From an uncultured Celeribacter sp. (GTDB taxonomy: Bacteria; Pseudomonadota; Alphaproteobacteria; Rhodobacterales; Rhodobacteraceae): a DNA stretch of 64,000 bases. Where the stretch lies: assembly GCF_963676475.1 (NCBI RefSeq), contig NZ_OY781106.1, positions 2,356,001-2,420,000 on the forward strand, given 5' to 3'. Numbering within the stretch: position 1 is the stretch's first letter; each line of letters begins with the position of its first letter. Below, piece after piece: positions 51,168 through 59,459 of the stretch. The notes beneath the pieces are model-generated. The model was not told the DNA's origin, ran no database searches, and was given only the letters and a program-made list of their open reading frames with translations. Made by a program: the position numbers and the translations under genes.

Positions 51168-53114
51168 TTAAAACACGCCGTCAGTGAGGCGTGGGTGCAT
51201 CTCGTCAGCGGCCAGAAGGCGCGCCAACGCGTGGCCTCCGGGACGGTAGGCAAGTCGCTCGACTTCATTGCGTTTGAAGAATTTTCGGGCGACCTCACCA
51301 AGTGGGAGCGGCTCGACACCCTGCGCTGAAAGCTGGAGCTGAAGAGCTTCAAAATCGGCACGCCGCGTTCCGCTCAGAGCCCGCAGCAGGATATAGTCGC
51401 GTTCAAAAGCCTCCAAATCCGCGAGCGAGATCAGACGCCGTTTGCGATTGGACAGTCGCGCATCCTGCAACTGCGAGCCAACAAAGCCATGCTCTGCGAG
51501 GGCATGGATTGTCGCCACATTGCATCCCAGCAGCTTCGCGGCCTGAGCCGCCGTTACATGCCCTTCGGGGACCTGATCCAATTGGTCCCGGACCGCTGAC
51601 AGCGATACGCAGAAATCCGGCAGTCGAAACGGTTCTTTGAGCTTTGAGACCAGCCGCAGATGACCTGATAGTGCCTGCGACAGCAGCCAGTGCGTCGTGC
51701 AGTGACACTGACGTGCGACCTCTGCCAGCGGCAGATCATCGGCCCCGAGATCCGACCGCACTTCGGTTACCGCCAGCAGACGCGAGACAAAATTCAGGAT
51801 TTGATCCCGGTGAAGCATCGGCAAACTGCCCTCGCCCGCCGGGAAATGCAGGGGCATCATCCCGCTCTCAATGAGGCGTTCCATCGTGTAACGGTCGCAA
51901 CCAAGGACCTCCCGCGCGATCTTGAGAGAGGAGAGCTTTTTCTCCTCACCAATGGCCGCGTCCATCACCGTGGCTGACACAAGCATCGCCCGGTCACTCA
52001 AGCCGTTCTTCATCTCCGACGTGAGCTCGCCGCTGCGCTTAAGCTGGCGCGTAAGCGTGGAAATCGGAATGCCTGTGCGCTTTGAAGCCACACCGACAGT
52101 TAGGACACGCGGCGCCCCGCAGGTTTCGCCTAGGAGCGAAGTACCTTCGGGCACATAGAAATGATTCAAAACGTACTCACGTATGAAGTGCCGCAACACG
52201 TCGAAATCACGATCGTTTCGCCGTGCCCGCAGTTCCGCGATCACCGGGCCAAAGATTTTCGAATAATCTGGTTTCTGGGATTTGGGCGCCGACGTCCGGA
52301 TGGTATCAAGCGCATTCCGAAAGGCCTCCGCTCCGTGTCTTGCAAGCTCATACCCTCCCGCACCAGCCTTGATCAGCTCGGGAGCAGAGAGTAGATGCGG
52401 GCGCGCTTTTGACCCGAATTGCAGCAGAGTTCCGAGGGCCTCGCAAAACGAAGAGACAACGTGAAACTCGAAGCCGTCGAGCCAAGCCTGTCCGCGCCCC
52501 AACCTGATCCGATCTGCGAGGTAGACCTCTAAGCTAAGGTCTTCATCTGCCACCTCGGTGATTTCGCCCGGCACCCAACCTTTGATATGCTGCGCAAAGT
52601 CATGGACGGATTTGCTATTGCCCGAGGCCTCCAATGGGACAAGCGCCACCCTATGCTTTAAACAGCAATGCAAGCTCGACACCTGCCAGACGCCCTTTTG
52701 AAAAGCGCCGTCACGGGCATCATGCGCGCGGCCTTCGAGCACGCAAGCGGGACAGACCTGCCCGCCTGAGCGCGTGAACGCCGTGGCTTTGATCCACTCC
52801 GCTCCAAGGCGAAACCAGCCTTGTTGATCGAGGCAAGGCGTATTGAAGCGAAGTGTGTCGAACGCGACGCCGGTGAGCTCGGCAATGTGTCCGATCTCAG
52901 CGTCACATCCATTACATAACTTCAAAACATGGATACGCTGGTCGCTGCATAAGGCTTGCAGAGATGCATAGCCGTTGTTTTGGGCAGCACGACTGGCTAG
53001 CGATGTGGCCGCTTCGCCATCCGCCAGTCGCGTCGCAATCGGCAAAGGCGCTCGACACCCGTGCACGACCGCATCCCGCCCGCCTCGCGCGGGGGATTTA
53101 CTGATTTTTTCCAT
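51168..53114 (-). CDS. tniQ: TniQ-family target-selection protein
   Basis: A 648-residue protein with the N-terminal TniQ domain. Zinc-ribbon cysteines and histidines are visible (CNGCDAEIGH, CPACVLEGRAHD, HCCLKH), as is the GWFRLGAEWIKATAF core. Later regions contain helix-turn-helix-like segments (REVLGCDRYTMERLIESG and AAKLLGCNVATIHALAEHGF). Proteins of this type (TnsD, TniQ) read the attachment site or another guide and recruit TnsC. It is the first gene of the operon here, 45 bases ahead of tnsA, unlike Tn7 where tnsD comes after tnsC. No attachment-site gene (glmS or other) is adjacent to show its target. Confidence 0.88.
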   Translation of the reverse strand: MEKISKSPARGGRDAVVHGCRAPLPIATRLADGEAATSLASRAAQNNGYASLQALCSDQRIHVLKLCNGCDAEIGHIAELTGVAFDTLRFNTPCLDQQGWFRLGAEWIKATAFTRSGGQVCPACVLEGRAHDARDGAFQKGVWQVSSLHCCLKHRVALVPLEASGNSKSVHDFAQHIKGWVPGEITEVADEDLSLEVYLADRIRLGRGQAWLDGFEFHVVSSFCEALGTLLQFGSKARPHLLSAPELIKAGAGGYELARHGAEAFRNALDTIRTSAPKSQKPDYSKIFGPVIAELRARRNDRDFDVLRHFIREYVLNHFYVPEGTSLLGETCGAPRVLTVGVASKRTGIPISTLTRQLKRSGELTSEMKNGLSDRAMLVSATVMDAAIGEEKKLSSLKIAREVLGCDRYTMERLIESGMMPLHFPAGEGSLPMLHRDQILNFVSRLLAVTEVRSDLGADDLPLAEVARQCHCTTHWLLSQALSGHLRLVSKLKEPFRLPDFCVSLSAVRDQLDQVPEGHVTAAQAAKLLGCNVATIHALAEHGFVGSQLQDARLSNRKRRLISLADLEAFERDYILLRALSGTRRADFEALQLQLSAQGVEPLPLGEVARKFFKRNEVERLAYRPGGHALARLLAADEMHPRLTDGVF

Positions 53115-53274
53115 TTTTGATGAGCAGTCATGTCAAATGCGGCGCATCCGACACCTGCTGTCCCTTCATTCCGTTTCAGACAGGCCTTCCGGCGGCGCAG
53201 ACGCCGTCGAAAGGTTGACAATTCGCTGGATGTGGGAGATGAATAAGAAAATCGTCGCTAATCGATTTCACGAG

Positions 53275-53298
53275 GCCTTGGGTTCCTACGCCCAAGGC
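53275..53298. other. inverted repeat GCCTTGGG-N8-CCCAAGGC
   Basis: A perfect 8-bp inverted repeat between the Ner-like gene and tniQ. On the minus strand it lies after the Ner-like stop and before the tniQ start, with no U run. It may be an attenuator of the transposition operon or an operator. Confidence 0.45.
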
Positions 53299-53386
53299 TT
53301 CAACTTATTCGGTCCACATGCACAAAAACACTCGCTCTATCGTAACGATAGGGGATTGTTTTCGATGCTTTTGGATGATTAATATC

Positions 53387-53620
53387 TTACGTCTCTAGAT
53401 CATTTTGATCTCCATATCTATCGGCGAATAAAGTTTCGACGGGGGTAGACAAAGCCGTCGCAAGCGCGTGCTCGACACGCCGCGAGCGCGACGTCCCCAG
53501 ACTGACTTCAGAGACAGAATGGGGCTTGATTCCCAATTCTGCCGCGATGTCAGAAAAGCTAGAGCCAGAAATGCGCAGGGCGCACTTGATCTGCTCATGC
53601 CGCACCCTATCGACGCGCAT
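53387..53620 (-). CDS. Ner-like small DNA-binding regulator
   Basis: A 77-residue helix-turn-helix protein (MRVDRVRHEQIKCALRISGS, then SFSDIAAELGIKPHSVSEVSL). It resembles the Ner repressor of phage Mu and Nlp regulators. ATG 53620 has AAGGG eight bases upstream; the TTG at 53635 is less likely. It lies at the head of the transposition operon, so it probably limits tns expression, like Ner in Mu. Confidence 0.8.
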   Translation of the reverse strand: MRVDRVRHEQIKCALRISGSSFSDIAAELGIKPHSVSEVSLGTSRSRRVEHALATALSTPVETLFADRYGDQNDLET

Positions 53621-53722
53621 GCCATACCCTTTCAAACCGTGTTTTGTCGGTGGAGAGAATCACTGATATTGCGAATCGGGTCAAGCGTGAAATTCAATTA
53701 AACCACTGAAAATAAATGCATT

Positions 53723-53758
53723 ATCACCGTGGAAAGCGCCCAATAATCACCGTGGAAA
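53723..53758. repeat. two 13-bp direct repeats ATCACCGTGGAAA, 23 bp apart
   Basis: Exact copies at 53723-53735 and 53746-53758. They lie upstream of the Ner-like gene, at the side of the operon where the transposon end is expected. TnsB-binding sites in Tn7-like ends are repeats of similar length and spacing, so these may mark the right end. They could equally be operators of the Ner-like protein. No matching copies were found on the other side. Confidence 0.55.
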
Positions 53759-53868
53759 CCTTCTCTGAAAGCGGCAGAGACAACAAAAATACTTTGTTCA
53801 TAAATAGATACGATTTTGCAGAGGCCGCACGACGTTTCAGCAAAGACCCCGATACATGATTAAAAAAA

Positions 53869-53902
53869 ATGAGGCGCTGACGATCCACAGCCAGCGCCTC
53901 AT
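53869..53902 (-). terminator. rho-independent terminator after the antitoxin-like gene
   Basis: An 11-bp stem (ATGAGGCGCTG with CAGCGCCTCAT) and 12-base loop, followed on the minus strand by eight U residues. It lies 12 bases beyond the stop of the gene at 53914. Confidence 0.92.
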
Positions 53903-53913
53903 TGATATGTTTC

Positions 53914-54198
53914 TTAAGTATCTGAATCTTCCCCTGTCGACGACAAAACCTCCTGCAAGCTCTGCTCCAAGAGCTGGAGAATGCGCGGCGGCATTTCATC
54001 AATGCTCCACGCCCTGCGCGGATCGGGCCAGAGTTGGTCGAAAATTTCTTCTGTCATGACGACATAGGCAACCCTGCCATGGTGACGCAAAAATGTTGGC
54101 CCCTTGTCGGCCTGTCGCGCCAATTTCAACGCGTTGTATTGAAGCGTCTCAACGTCGAAACGACGGCCTTGGAGTGGCGGGAGTTTAGAGCGATCCAT
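53914..54198 (-). CDS. Phd/YefM-type antitoxin-like protein without toxin
   Basis: A 94-residue protein with the Phd-like N-terminal fold (FDVETLQYNALKLARQADKGPTF, shortened; then RHHGRVAYVVMTEEIFDQLW), which binds DNA, and an acidic C-terminus (LLEQSLQEVLSSTGEDSDT) that would neutralise a toxin. No toxin frame follows because a terminator lies 12 bases downstream, and none precedes it. It is an orphan antitoxin or a repurposed regulator beside the transposon end. Confidence 0.75.
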   Translation of the reverse strand: MDRSKLPPLQGRRFDVETLQYNALKLARQADKGPTFLRHHGRVAYVVMTEEIFDQLWPDPRRAWSIDEMPPRILQLLEQSLQEVLSSTGEDSDT

Positions 54199-55224
54199 AG
54201 ATTTTTCCTTTCATCGGCGCACGACACTGGTCACGGAGAAGTCCGTGTTGGCGTGCGAGCGAGATGGAAAATCTAAGTCATGTGTCTGCGTACCATGTGT
54301 GCCGGAATGTGTCATCCCTGTTTGACGCTAAGCGTCACGCTGGACATCGCAGGCCCGATTACCGAATGCGCATGTTCCTATTACCCTCAATTCATATGAG
54401 TCGATTTCCACACTGTCTTTCCTCTGCGCTATACGTCAGTCGCGCCCCGAAGTCGTTGCCGCTGTTCTTTGACCCTCCCGATGGCAAGGGCATGCTCGAG
54501 CCCGATGTGCAGTTGCCGACCATGCGTGTGAGCGCGGAGGTGACGGAGGATTACGTCGCGCTGCGCCTAACGCTACGTGCCCTTCCGATGGAGCTTTTGC
54601 GCCCAACCATTCCCGGCCTGACACCGCCGCATTGATGCAAGATACTCAACGCATCTTACCGCCTGTTCGAACGCTGAGTGGGTGAGGTAACCCCGGGCTT
54701 TGGCGTTGATCAAGTCGCTCGGAATCCACACGCTTGATCCGCTCCTGGCGCAACGAATTGGCAAGACGCCAACCTCCCCAGACCGATTGAATGACCTGTC
54801 CCCAGCGTTTACTCCCTCCCAAGCCAATTTGCCGAACACAGCAGTGAGCCCCTTGCACAGTTTCGCTAGCGGCGCATGTCGCTCACTAACGACCACGCCA
54901 TCGGCCCTGAACGTTTCGCGCTAGAATTGTGGCTGCCGGACGAGGCATTGCACCAAGACCAGAACGATTGCGAGCGAATCGGCCCCACGAAGAACGCCAC
55001 ATATTCTTATTGGCAAACGGTAGCAGAGGAAAAGCGTACTGCATTTGGGAGATTTCCATCAGTTACAGGCACTTTTTTCAACACAATTCAGCCCAGACCA
55101 ACACTCGGAAAGACAATTATAGCGCCCCCAACAAAGCGCACGTCTTCCATGTTGACAGATCTAAACAAAACGGTAACAGTTACACTATCCGGTCTGGTTT
55201 ATTGAATTGAAAGAATTTCGCGCT
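54199..55224. other. long region without a recognisable gene
   Basis: About one kilobase. Open frames such as 54264-54635 (+) and 54573-54896 (-) are 100-120 codons, have no domain that I know and no RBS, and overlap one another antisense. The sequence looks like decayed DNA between the transposon and the biosynthetic genes. It may contain the promoter for the alkD-like gene at its right end (AT-rich from 55080). Confidence 0.45.
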
Positions 55225-55980
55225 ATGGGTGAGTTGATCGTAAACACTGAAGGTCAGAGAACTCGTGACTTGTCTTGCGGCGCTGTCCCATCCCGAGTTT
55301 TAAAAGAGATTTTAGAGATCGACTTTGAGGTGCTTCTCGAAGCCGTCGCTCCGAAGATGCCACCGGTTGATTTTGGCAACGAAGGCATCACAGGCAAGAT
55401 GCGTCTGGCGAGCGCGGCTTTGCGCAATCACCTGTCCCTAGTAGAGTTCAGAACACTGCAATCCCATGTTAGCGATACGGTCCGTGGACTGGTGATCTAT
55501 GGTCTCGCGATCGATCTGGAGACCGCGGATATTCCAACCGTTCTTGATACGGTCCGGCCTTTCGCCTCTGACATTCATTTCGGCGTTCGGGAATGGGCGT
55601 GGCTTGCTGTACGGCCCCGCTTGGTAAGGGATCTTGATCAAAGCATCGCTGCACTTGCGCCGTGGACGCTTGAACGAGATCCGCTTCTCCGCCGCTTTGC
55701 AGTAGAGGCATTGCGTCCACGCGGCGTCTGGTGCAAGGCCATCGCCGATTTGCGTGCGACGCCCGAGCTTGGATTGCCACTTTTGCAACCGATGCGCGCG
55801 GAACCAGAGAAATATCCCCAGGACTCCGTAGCAAACTGGTTGAATGATGCAGCCAAGGATCAACCCGCATGGGTGGAGAACCTGTGCAGATCCTGGCTGA
55901 ACCAAAGCGATGGCGACAAAAACACAGCACGGATTGTGGCTCGCGGCATGCGTTCCATCAAGGAGCAACTCAAAACCTAA
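55225..55980 (+). CDS. DNA alkylation repair (AlkD)-like HEAT-repeat protein
   Basis: A 251-residue all-helical protein of the AlkD family (HEAT-like repeats), recognisable in the FASDIHFGVREWAWLAVRPRL region and RDPLLRRFAVEALRPRG. AlkD glycosylases remove bulky alkylated bases. I place the start at ATG 55225 (MGELIVNTEG). Standing directly upstream of a biosynthetic set, it could protect the host from a reactive product, as AlkD relatives (AlkZ, YtkR2) do in DNA-alkylating antibiotic clusters. Here this is only suggested by position; 53 bases separate it from the next gene. Confidence 0.75.
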   Translation: MGELIVNTEGQRTRDLSCGAVPSRVLKEILEIDFEVLLEAVAPKMPPVDFGNEGITGKMRLASAALRNHLSLVEFRTLQSHVSDTVRGLVIYGLAIDLETADIPTVLDTVRPFASDIHFGVREWAWLAVRPRLVRDLDQSIAALAPWTLERDPLLRRFAVEALRPRGVWCKAIADLRATPELGLPLLQPMRAEPEKYPQDSVANWLNDAAKDQPAWVENLCRSWLNQSDGDKNTARIVARGMRSIKEQLKT

Positions 55981-56033
55981 CACTATCACTTTTGATTTTC
56001 CGATCTGCCAGATCCTGCAAATGAGGCTTGAAG

Positions 56034-56972
56034 ATGAAAGACCAACTTCGAAAGTGGAAAAACGCACATCTGAACATTGTGCCAAACTTTGTTGTACGTC
56101 ATATCGCCCTAAAGCGGATGGCCGAGCGAAACTTTATGACGCCGGGAATCCACTACAAGATTGCCTCTTCTCAAGAAGAACTTGAGAGCGCCCTCACACT
56201 TCTTCAAAGGTCATATGTTGAACGTGGCATTGCCGGTTCCAAGTCGTTTCGGATGAAAATTCGAAACATCCTTCCTACGACGACCACCTTCATCGCCCTG
56301 AGAGGTGACACAGTTGTCGGAACTGTATCGCTGATCGAGGATTGTGAACTTGGCTTACCGATTGAGCAGGTTCACGCCTCGGACGTGGCCCGGGTGCGTA
56401 ACAGGCACCGTAAGTTAGCCGAGGTTGGCGCTCTTGCACTTGAAAAGTCTGAGCGGCGCTCTGCTATTTCTATTATGCTATTCAATATGCTGTACCGCTG
56501 GGCGCGCAACTGGCGCCACGTTGACGACCTTCTGATCGGCATCCATCCATCGGCACGGCACTTCTACGCCGCCGTGCTTCAGTTCAATCAGATCGGCTCC
56601 TCCCGTTCGTATGAAGCTCTAAACGGCGCAGCTTCGGTTCCGATGGTGTTGGATGCTGCCGGCGCACAAATGCGATTTCATCGGCTCTATTCCCACAAAA
56701 TCATAGATCGGAGTACGGGGCTATCCTTCTACGATCTTTTCTGCGCGCCTTGCGACCGTTTTGATTTCTCGTGTCATCCGGATTTCAGATCTCTTTCTGT
56801 CGCGACCAGCCCGCTTCAACAGGGCGATGTGAGTGCGATGGTAAGCGACCTAGCTCGCCTGGAAGGCGGGCTTGCCGAAAAGGAGATCCGTATTCTGCAA
56901 CAGTATTTCCCTAAGCTCAACCTCGCCCACACCGACACAGCCTCACAACCGGAACCTTCTCATGCTTGGTGA
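56034..56972 (+). CDS. FeeM-like N-acyl amino acid synthase (GNAT-type acyltransferase)
   Basis: A 312-residue protein with the N-acyl amino acid synthase catalytic fold: a LuxI/GNAT-like core with VGTVSLIEDCELGLPIEQ and the AEVGALALEKS strand, then the FNMLYRWARNWRHVDDLLIGIHPSARHFY region (shortened). Such enzymes join a fatty acyl group from acyl carrier protein to an amino acid, for example tyrosine. A role as a PEP-CTERM-associated acyltransferase is an alternative but no exosortase gene is present. It begins a run of five overlapping genes, so its product is probably the scaffold for the others. Confidence 0.8.
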   Translation: MKDQLRKWKNAHLNIVPNFVVRHIALKRMAERNFMTPGIHYKIASSQEELESALTLLQRSYVERGIAGSKSFRMKIRNILPTTTTFIALRGDTVVGTVSLIEDCELGLPIEQVHASDVARVRNRHRKLAEVGALALEKSERRSAISIMLFNMLYRWARNWRHVDDLLIGIHPSARHFYAAVLQFNQIGSSRSYEALNGAASVPMVLDAAGAQMRFHRLYSHKIIDRSTGLSFYDLFCAPCDRFDFSCHPDFRSLSVATSPLQQGDVSAMVSDLARLEGGLAEKEIRILQQYFPKLNLAHTDTASQPEPSHAW

Positions 56973-57828
56973 TATCCCCCGCGCGCTTTGGTACGAAGCC
57001 ACAGCATCCGATTCTTTGCCCCGCCGGCCAGAGCATGAATTGGTCATGAATGACTCCAACACAGTAACTGACTATACGTCCTGCGGAACGGAAGGCGGCG
57101 CGCTTTTCGGACCATATCTTTACAATGCAGTGCAAGTCTCCGCCCGAGTGCAAGCCGGTGATCTGGTGCTGGACCTCGGCTGTGGGTCTGGCCAGTTGCT
57201 AAATCTCATTGCGCAGTGGAACCCGGCAACGCAGTTTCGCGGTGTTGATCTTGCACCCAACATGCTGTCCAAAGCTCGCGCGACCGCTGCGTCATCAAGC
57301 CTGTCCAATGTCGATTTCATCCAGTCCGACTTTTCCACGCTTGAGAGCATCGCGGATGGATCAGTCGATGCGGTAATCTCGTCTATGGCGCTGCACCATC
57401 TGCCGGACCGCATAGCACTATCTCGCTGCTTTGCCTCCATCGGCAGGGTACTTCGTCCCGACGGCGCGCTTTATCTTATGGATTTCGGGCGGCTACGCAG
57501 CGACAGATCACTTGAGATATTTGTCGGCAAAGTTGCCATATCCGAGACAGAGGCATTGGCAGAAGATTATCGCGCAAGCCTGCACGCCGCCTTCACACCT
57601 GAAGATTTCCAGACCGAGATTGCTCGTTTGGGTCGACAAAGTGTCGAGTTCTACCGAACACCACTTGCGCCCTTAGCAATGGTTGCTGCAACACCACCAC
57701 GCAGCACAGTGCCGGGCCGCAATGCTCAATTTCGTCAAGCAGTGCGCCGATTAAACCGAACGCGCCGAGCGGAGCTGGCGCAGTTGCGAATGTTCCTTAG
57801 TATCGGTGGCCTTGGGTTTCCACGATGA
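56962..57828 (+). CDS. SAM-dependent methyltransferase (class I)
   Basis: A 288-residue enzyme with the SAM motif VLDLGCGSGQ, an acidic second strand (FRGVDLAPNML) and the post-motif VDAVISSMALHHLPD. ATG 56962 overlaps the end of the acyltransferase by 11 bases. The C-terminal 80 residues, with basic patches (RRLNRTRRAELAQLR), are specific to the protein. It probably methylates the product of the acyltransferase or a later intermediate. Whether O-, N- or C-methylation occurs is unknown. Confidence 0.88.
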   Translation: MLGDIPRALWYEATASDSLPRRPEHELVMNDSNTVTDYTSCGTEGGALFGPYLYNAVQVSARVQAGDLVLDLGCGSGQLLNLIAQWNPATQFRGVDLAPNMLSKARATAASSSLSNVDFIQSDFSTLESIADGSVDAVISSMALHHLPDRIALSRCFASIGRVLRPDGALYLMDFGRLRSDRSLEIFVGKVAISETEALAEDYRASLHAAFTPEDFQTEIARLGRQSVEFYRTPLAPLAMVAATPPRSTVPGRNAQFRQAVRRLNRTRRAELAQLRMFLSIGGLGFPR

Positions 57829-59459
57829 AACAGCGTGCTGCGAACCGCCCCCATCCGACGGACGAAGGTAATGTCCGGAAGAAACTTGAACAAACACTGC
57901 GAGAATGCGGCCTAAGTGGTTGCCTTCTTAGCGAAGACGAGACTGCCGCGAGGATGCAGGACACATGCCTCCACGCTCGATCCGAGCAGTCCCTTGTCCT
58001 GACAATTCACGACAAAGAAGAGGTTGTGCGGTCGCTGTCTCATGCCCGTACTATCGGCGCAACTGTTCATCCGGTGTCGAGCGGGCACAATTGGGGCTAC
58101 GGAACGGCACGACCGGGACGGGGTGCGGCTGATCTCATACTCGATCTTTCGCCGATGAACAAAATCCTATCATTTGACGATGAGCTTGGCATTGTACGGG
58201 TCGAGCCAGGCGTAACACAGGGTCAGCTCGCAGCTTTTCTTACGGAAAAGGGTGCGCGCTTTATGGTGCCCACGACTGGCGCCGGACCGGATTGCAGCCT
58301 GATCGGCAATGCACTGGAGCGAGGCTATGGCATGACTCCGATCTCGGATCATTTTCAAGCCGTTCTGGGTATCGCTGCGATCACCGGAGAAGGGCGCATC
58401 TACCGCTCTGCCCTTCAGAAGAGCGATGCTCCCACTCCTTACAGGTGGGGGGTCGGTCCTTATCTCGACGGCATATTCAGCCAGTCAGGGGGAGCTGTGG
58501 TGACGGAGATGGTACTGCAACTCAAACCACGGCCCGAACGGGTCGAGATGTTTGTCTTCTGGCTGTCGGAAGCTAGCGCGCTTGGCGGGACTGTCGAGGC
58601 AATGCGCACGCTTTGTACCCAGTCTGGCCTTGAGATCGGCGGCATTAATCTGATGAACAGCGCCCGGATCGAAGCAATGGCAGGCGCCTCTGCCACGCGC
58701 GGATGCCCTTGGGTCGGAACCGGTGTTGTATTTGGTAGACGCCAGGTGGTTCGGGCCGGACGGGGTGTCATTCGGAAAGCACTTCGGGGCCAGATACAAG
58801 CACTACGCTTCATTAATGAGGATACGCTGCGCATGGCCCGTCTGGCGGCCGGCCTGCCGCCTTTGGCCCGGTTGATCCCGGCAAAGTTGCTCGACATGGT
58901 TCGCTCTGTGGAAGCGGCACATGAGGTACTTTCAGGTCATCCAAACGCTTTTGCGCTGCAACTGGCTTATACCGGGTCTGACCGGCCCTTCCCCAAGGCA
59001 GGCATTGGCGCAAATCCAGCTCAGGACGGCTGCGGGCTACTGTGGTATGCTCCGATTGTGCCTATGCGCGGTGATGCAGCCCATACCTACGTCGATTTCG
59101 TGACGCGGACCTGCGCGGCGCACGATTTTCTGCCTCCAATCACCTTCTCAACATTGTCTGCCTCGGCATTTGACAGCACAGTGCCACTGCTTTTCCCGCG
59201 CGACGCAGAAAACAGCGCGCGCGCCATGACCTGCCTTCGCGCCCTGATCTCCCAAGGCCGGAAGCTGGGGTTCGAGCCATATCGGTTTCACGCCGATCTA
59301 ATGGATGAGGCAACTTCTGCCGCACCTGATCACTGGTGGTTAGCAGAACGAGTGCGCGCCGCGCTTGATCCGGACCGCCTGATCTCACCTGGCCGGTATG
59401 CGCCTTCGAACGACACATTTGATCGAAACCCGGATTTCATTGGGGGAGGATTACATTGA
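57825..59459 (+). CDS. FAD-linked oxidase, p-cresol methylhydroxylase / vanillyl-alcohol oxidase type
   Basis: A 544-residue flavoprotein of the VAO/PCMH family. The FAD-binding domain shows VHPVSSGHNWGYGTARPGRG, which parallels the loop of 4-cresol dehydrogenase, and PTTGAGPDCSLIGNALERGYG. The C-terminal domain ends in the family's DPDRLISPGRYAP segment. Relatives oxidise 4-alkylphenols at the benzylic carbon. It overlaps the methyltransferase by four bases (ATGA) and the halogenase by four. I infer that it oxidises a phenolic N-acyl amino acid made by the first gene; no substrate is proven. Confidence 0.85.
   Translation: MKQRAANRPHPTDEGNVRKKLEQTLRECGLSGCLLSEDETAARMQDTCLHARSEQSLVLTIHDKEEVVRSLSHARTIGATVHPVSSGHNWGYGTARPGRGAADLILDLSPMNKILSFDDELGIVRVEPGVTQGQLAAFLTEKGARFMVPTTGAGPDCSLIGNALERGYGMTPISDHFQAVLGIAAITGEGRIYRSALQKSDAPTPYRWGVGPYLDGIFSQSGGAVVTEMVLQLKPRPERVEMFVFWLSEASALGGTVEAMRTLCTQSGLEIGGINLMNSARIEAMAGASATRGCPWVGTGVVFGRRQVVRAGRGVIRKALRGQIQALRFINEDTLRMARLAAGLPPLARLIPAKLLDMVRSVEAAHEVLSGHPNAFALQLAYTGSDRPFPKAGIGANPAQDGCGLLWYAPIVPMRGDAAHTYVDFVTRTCAAHDFLPPITFSTLSASAFDSTVPLLFPRDAENSARAMTCLRALISQGRKLGFEPYRFHADLMDEATSAAPDHWWLAERVRAALDPDRLISPGRYAPSNDTFDRNPDFIGGGLH

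Noticed and set aside
54264..54896. Two overlapping frames (plus 54264-54635, minus 54573-54896) as possible genes.
   Set aside because: No ribosome site, family or neighbours to support either; they overlap one another antisense in DNA that looks decayed.
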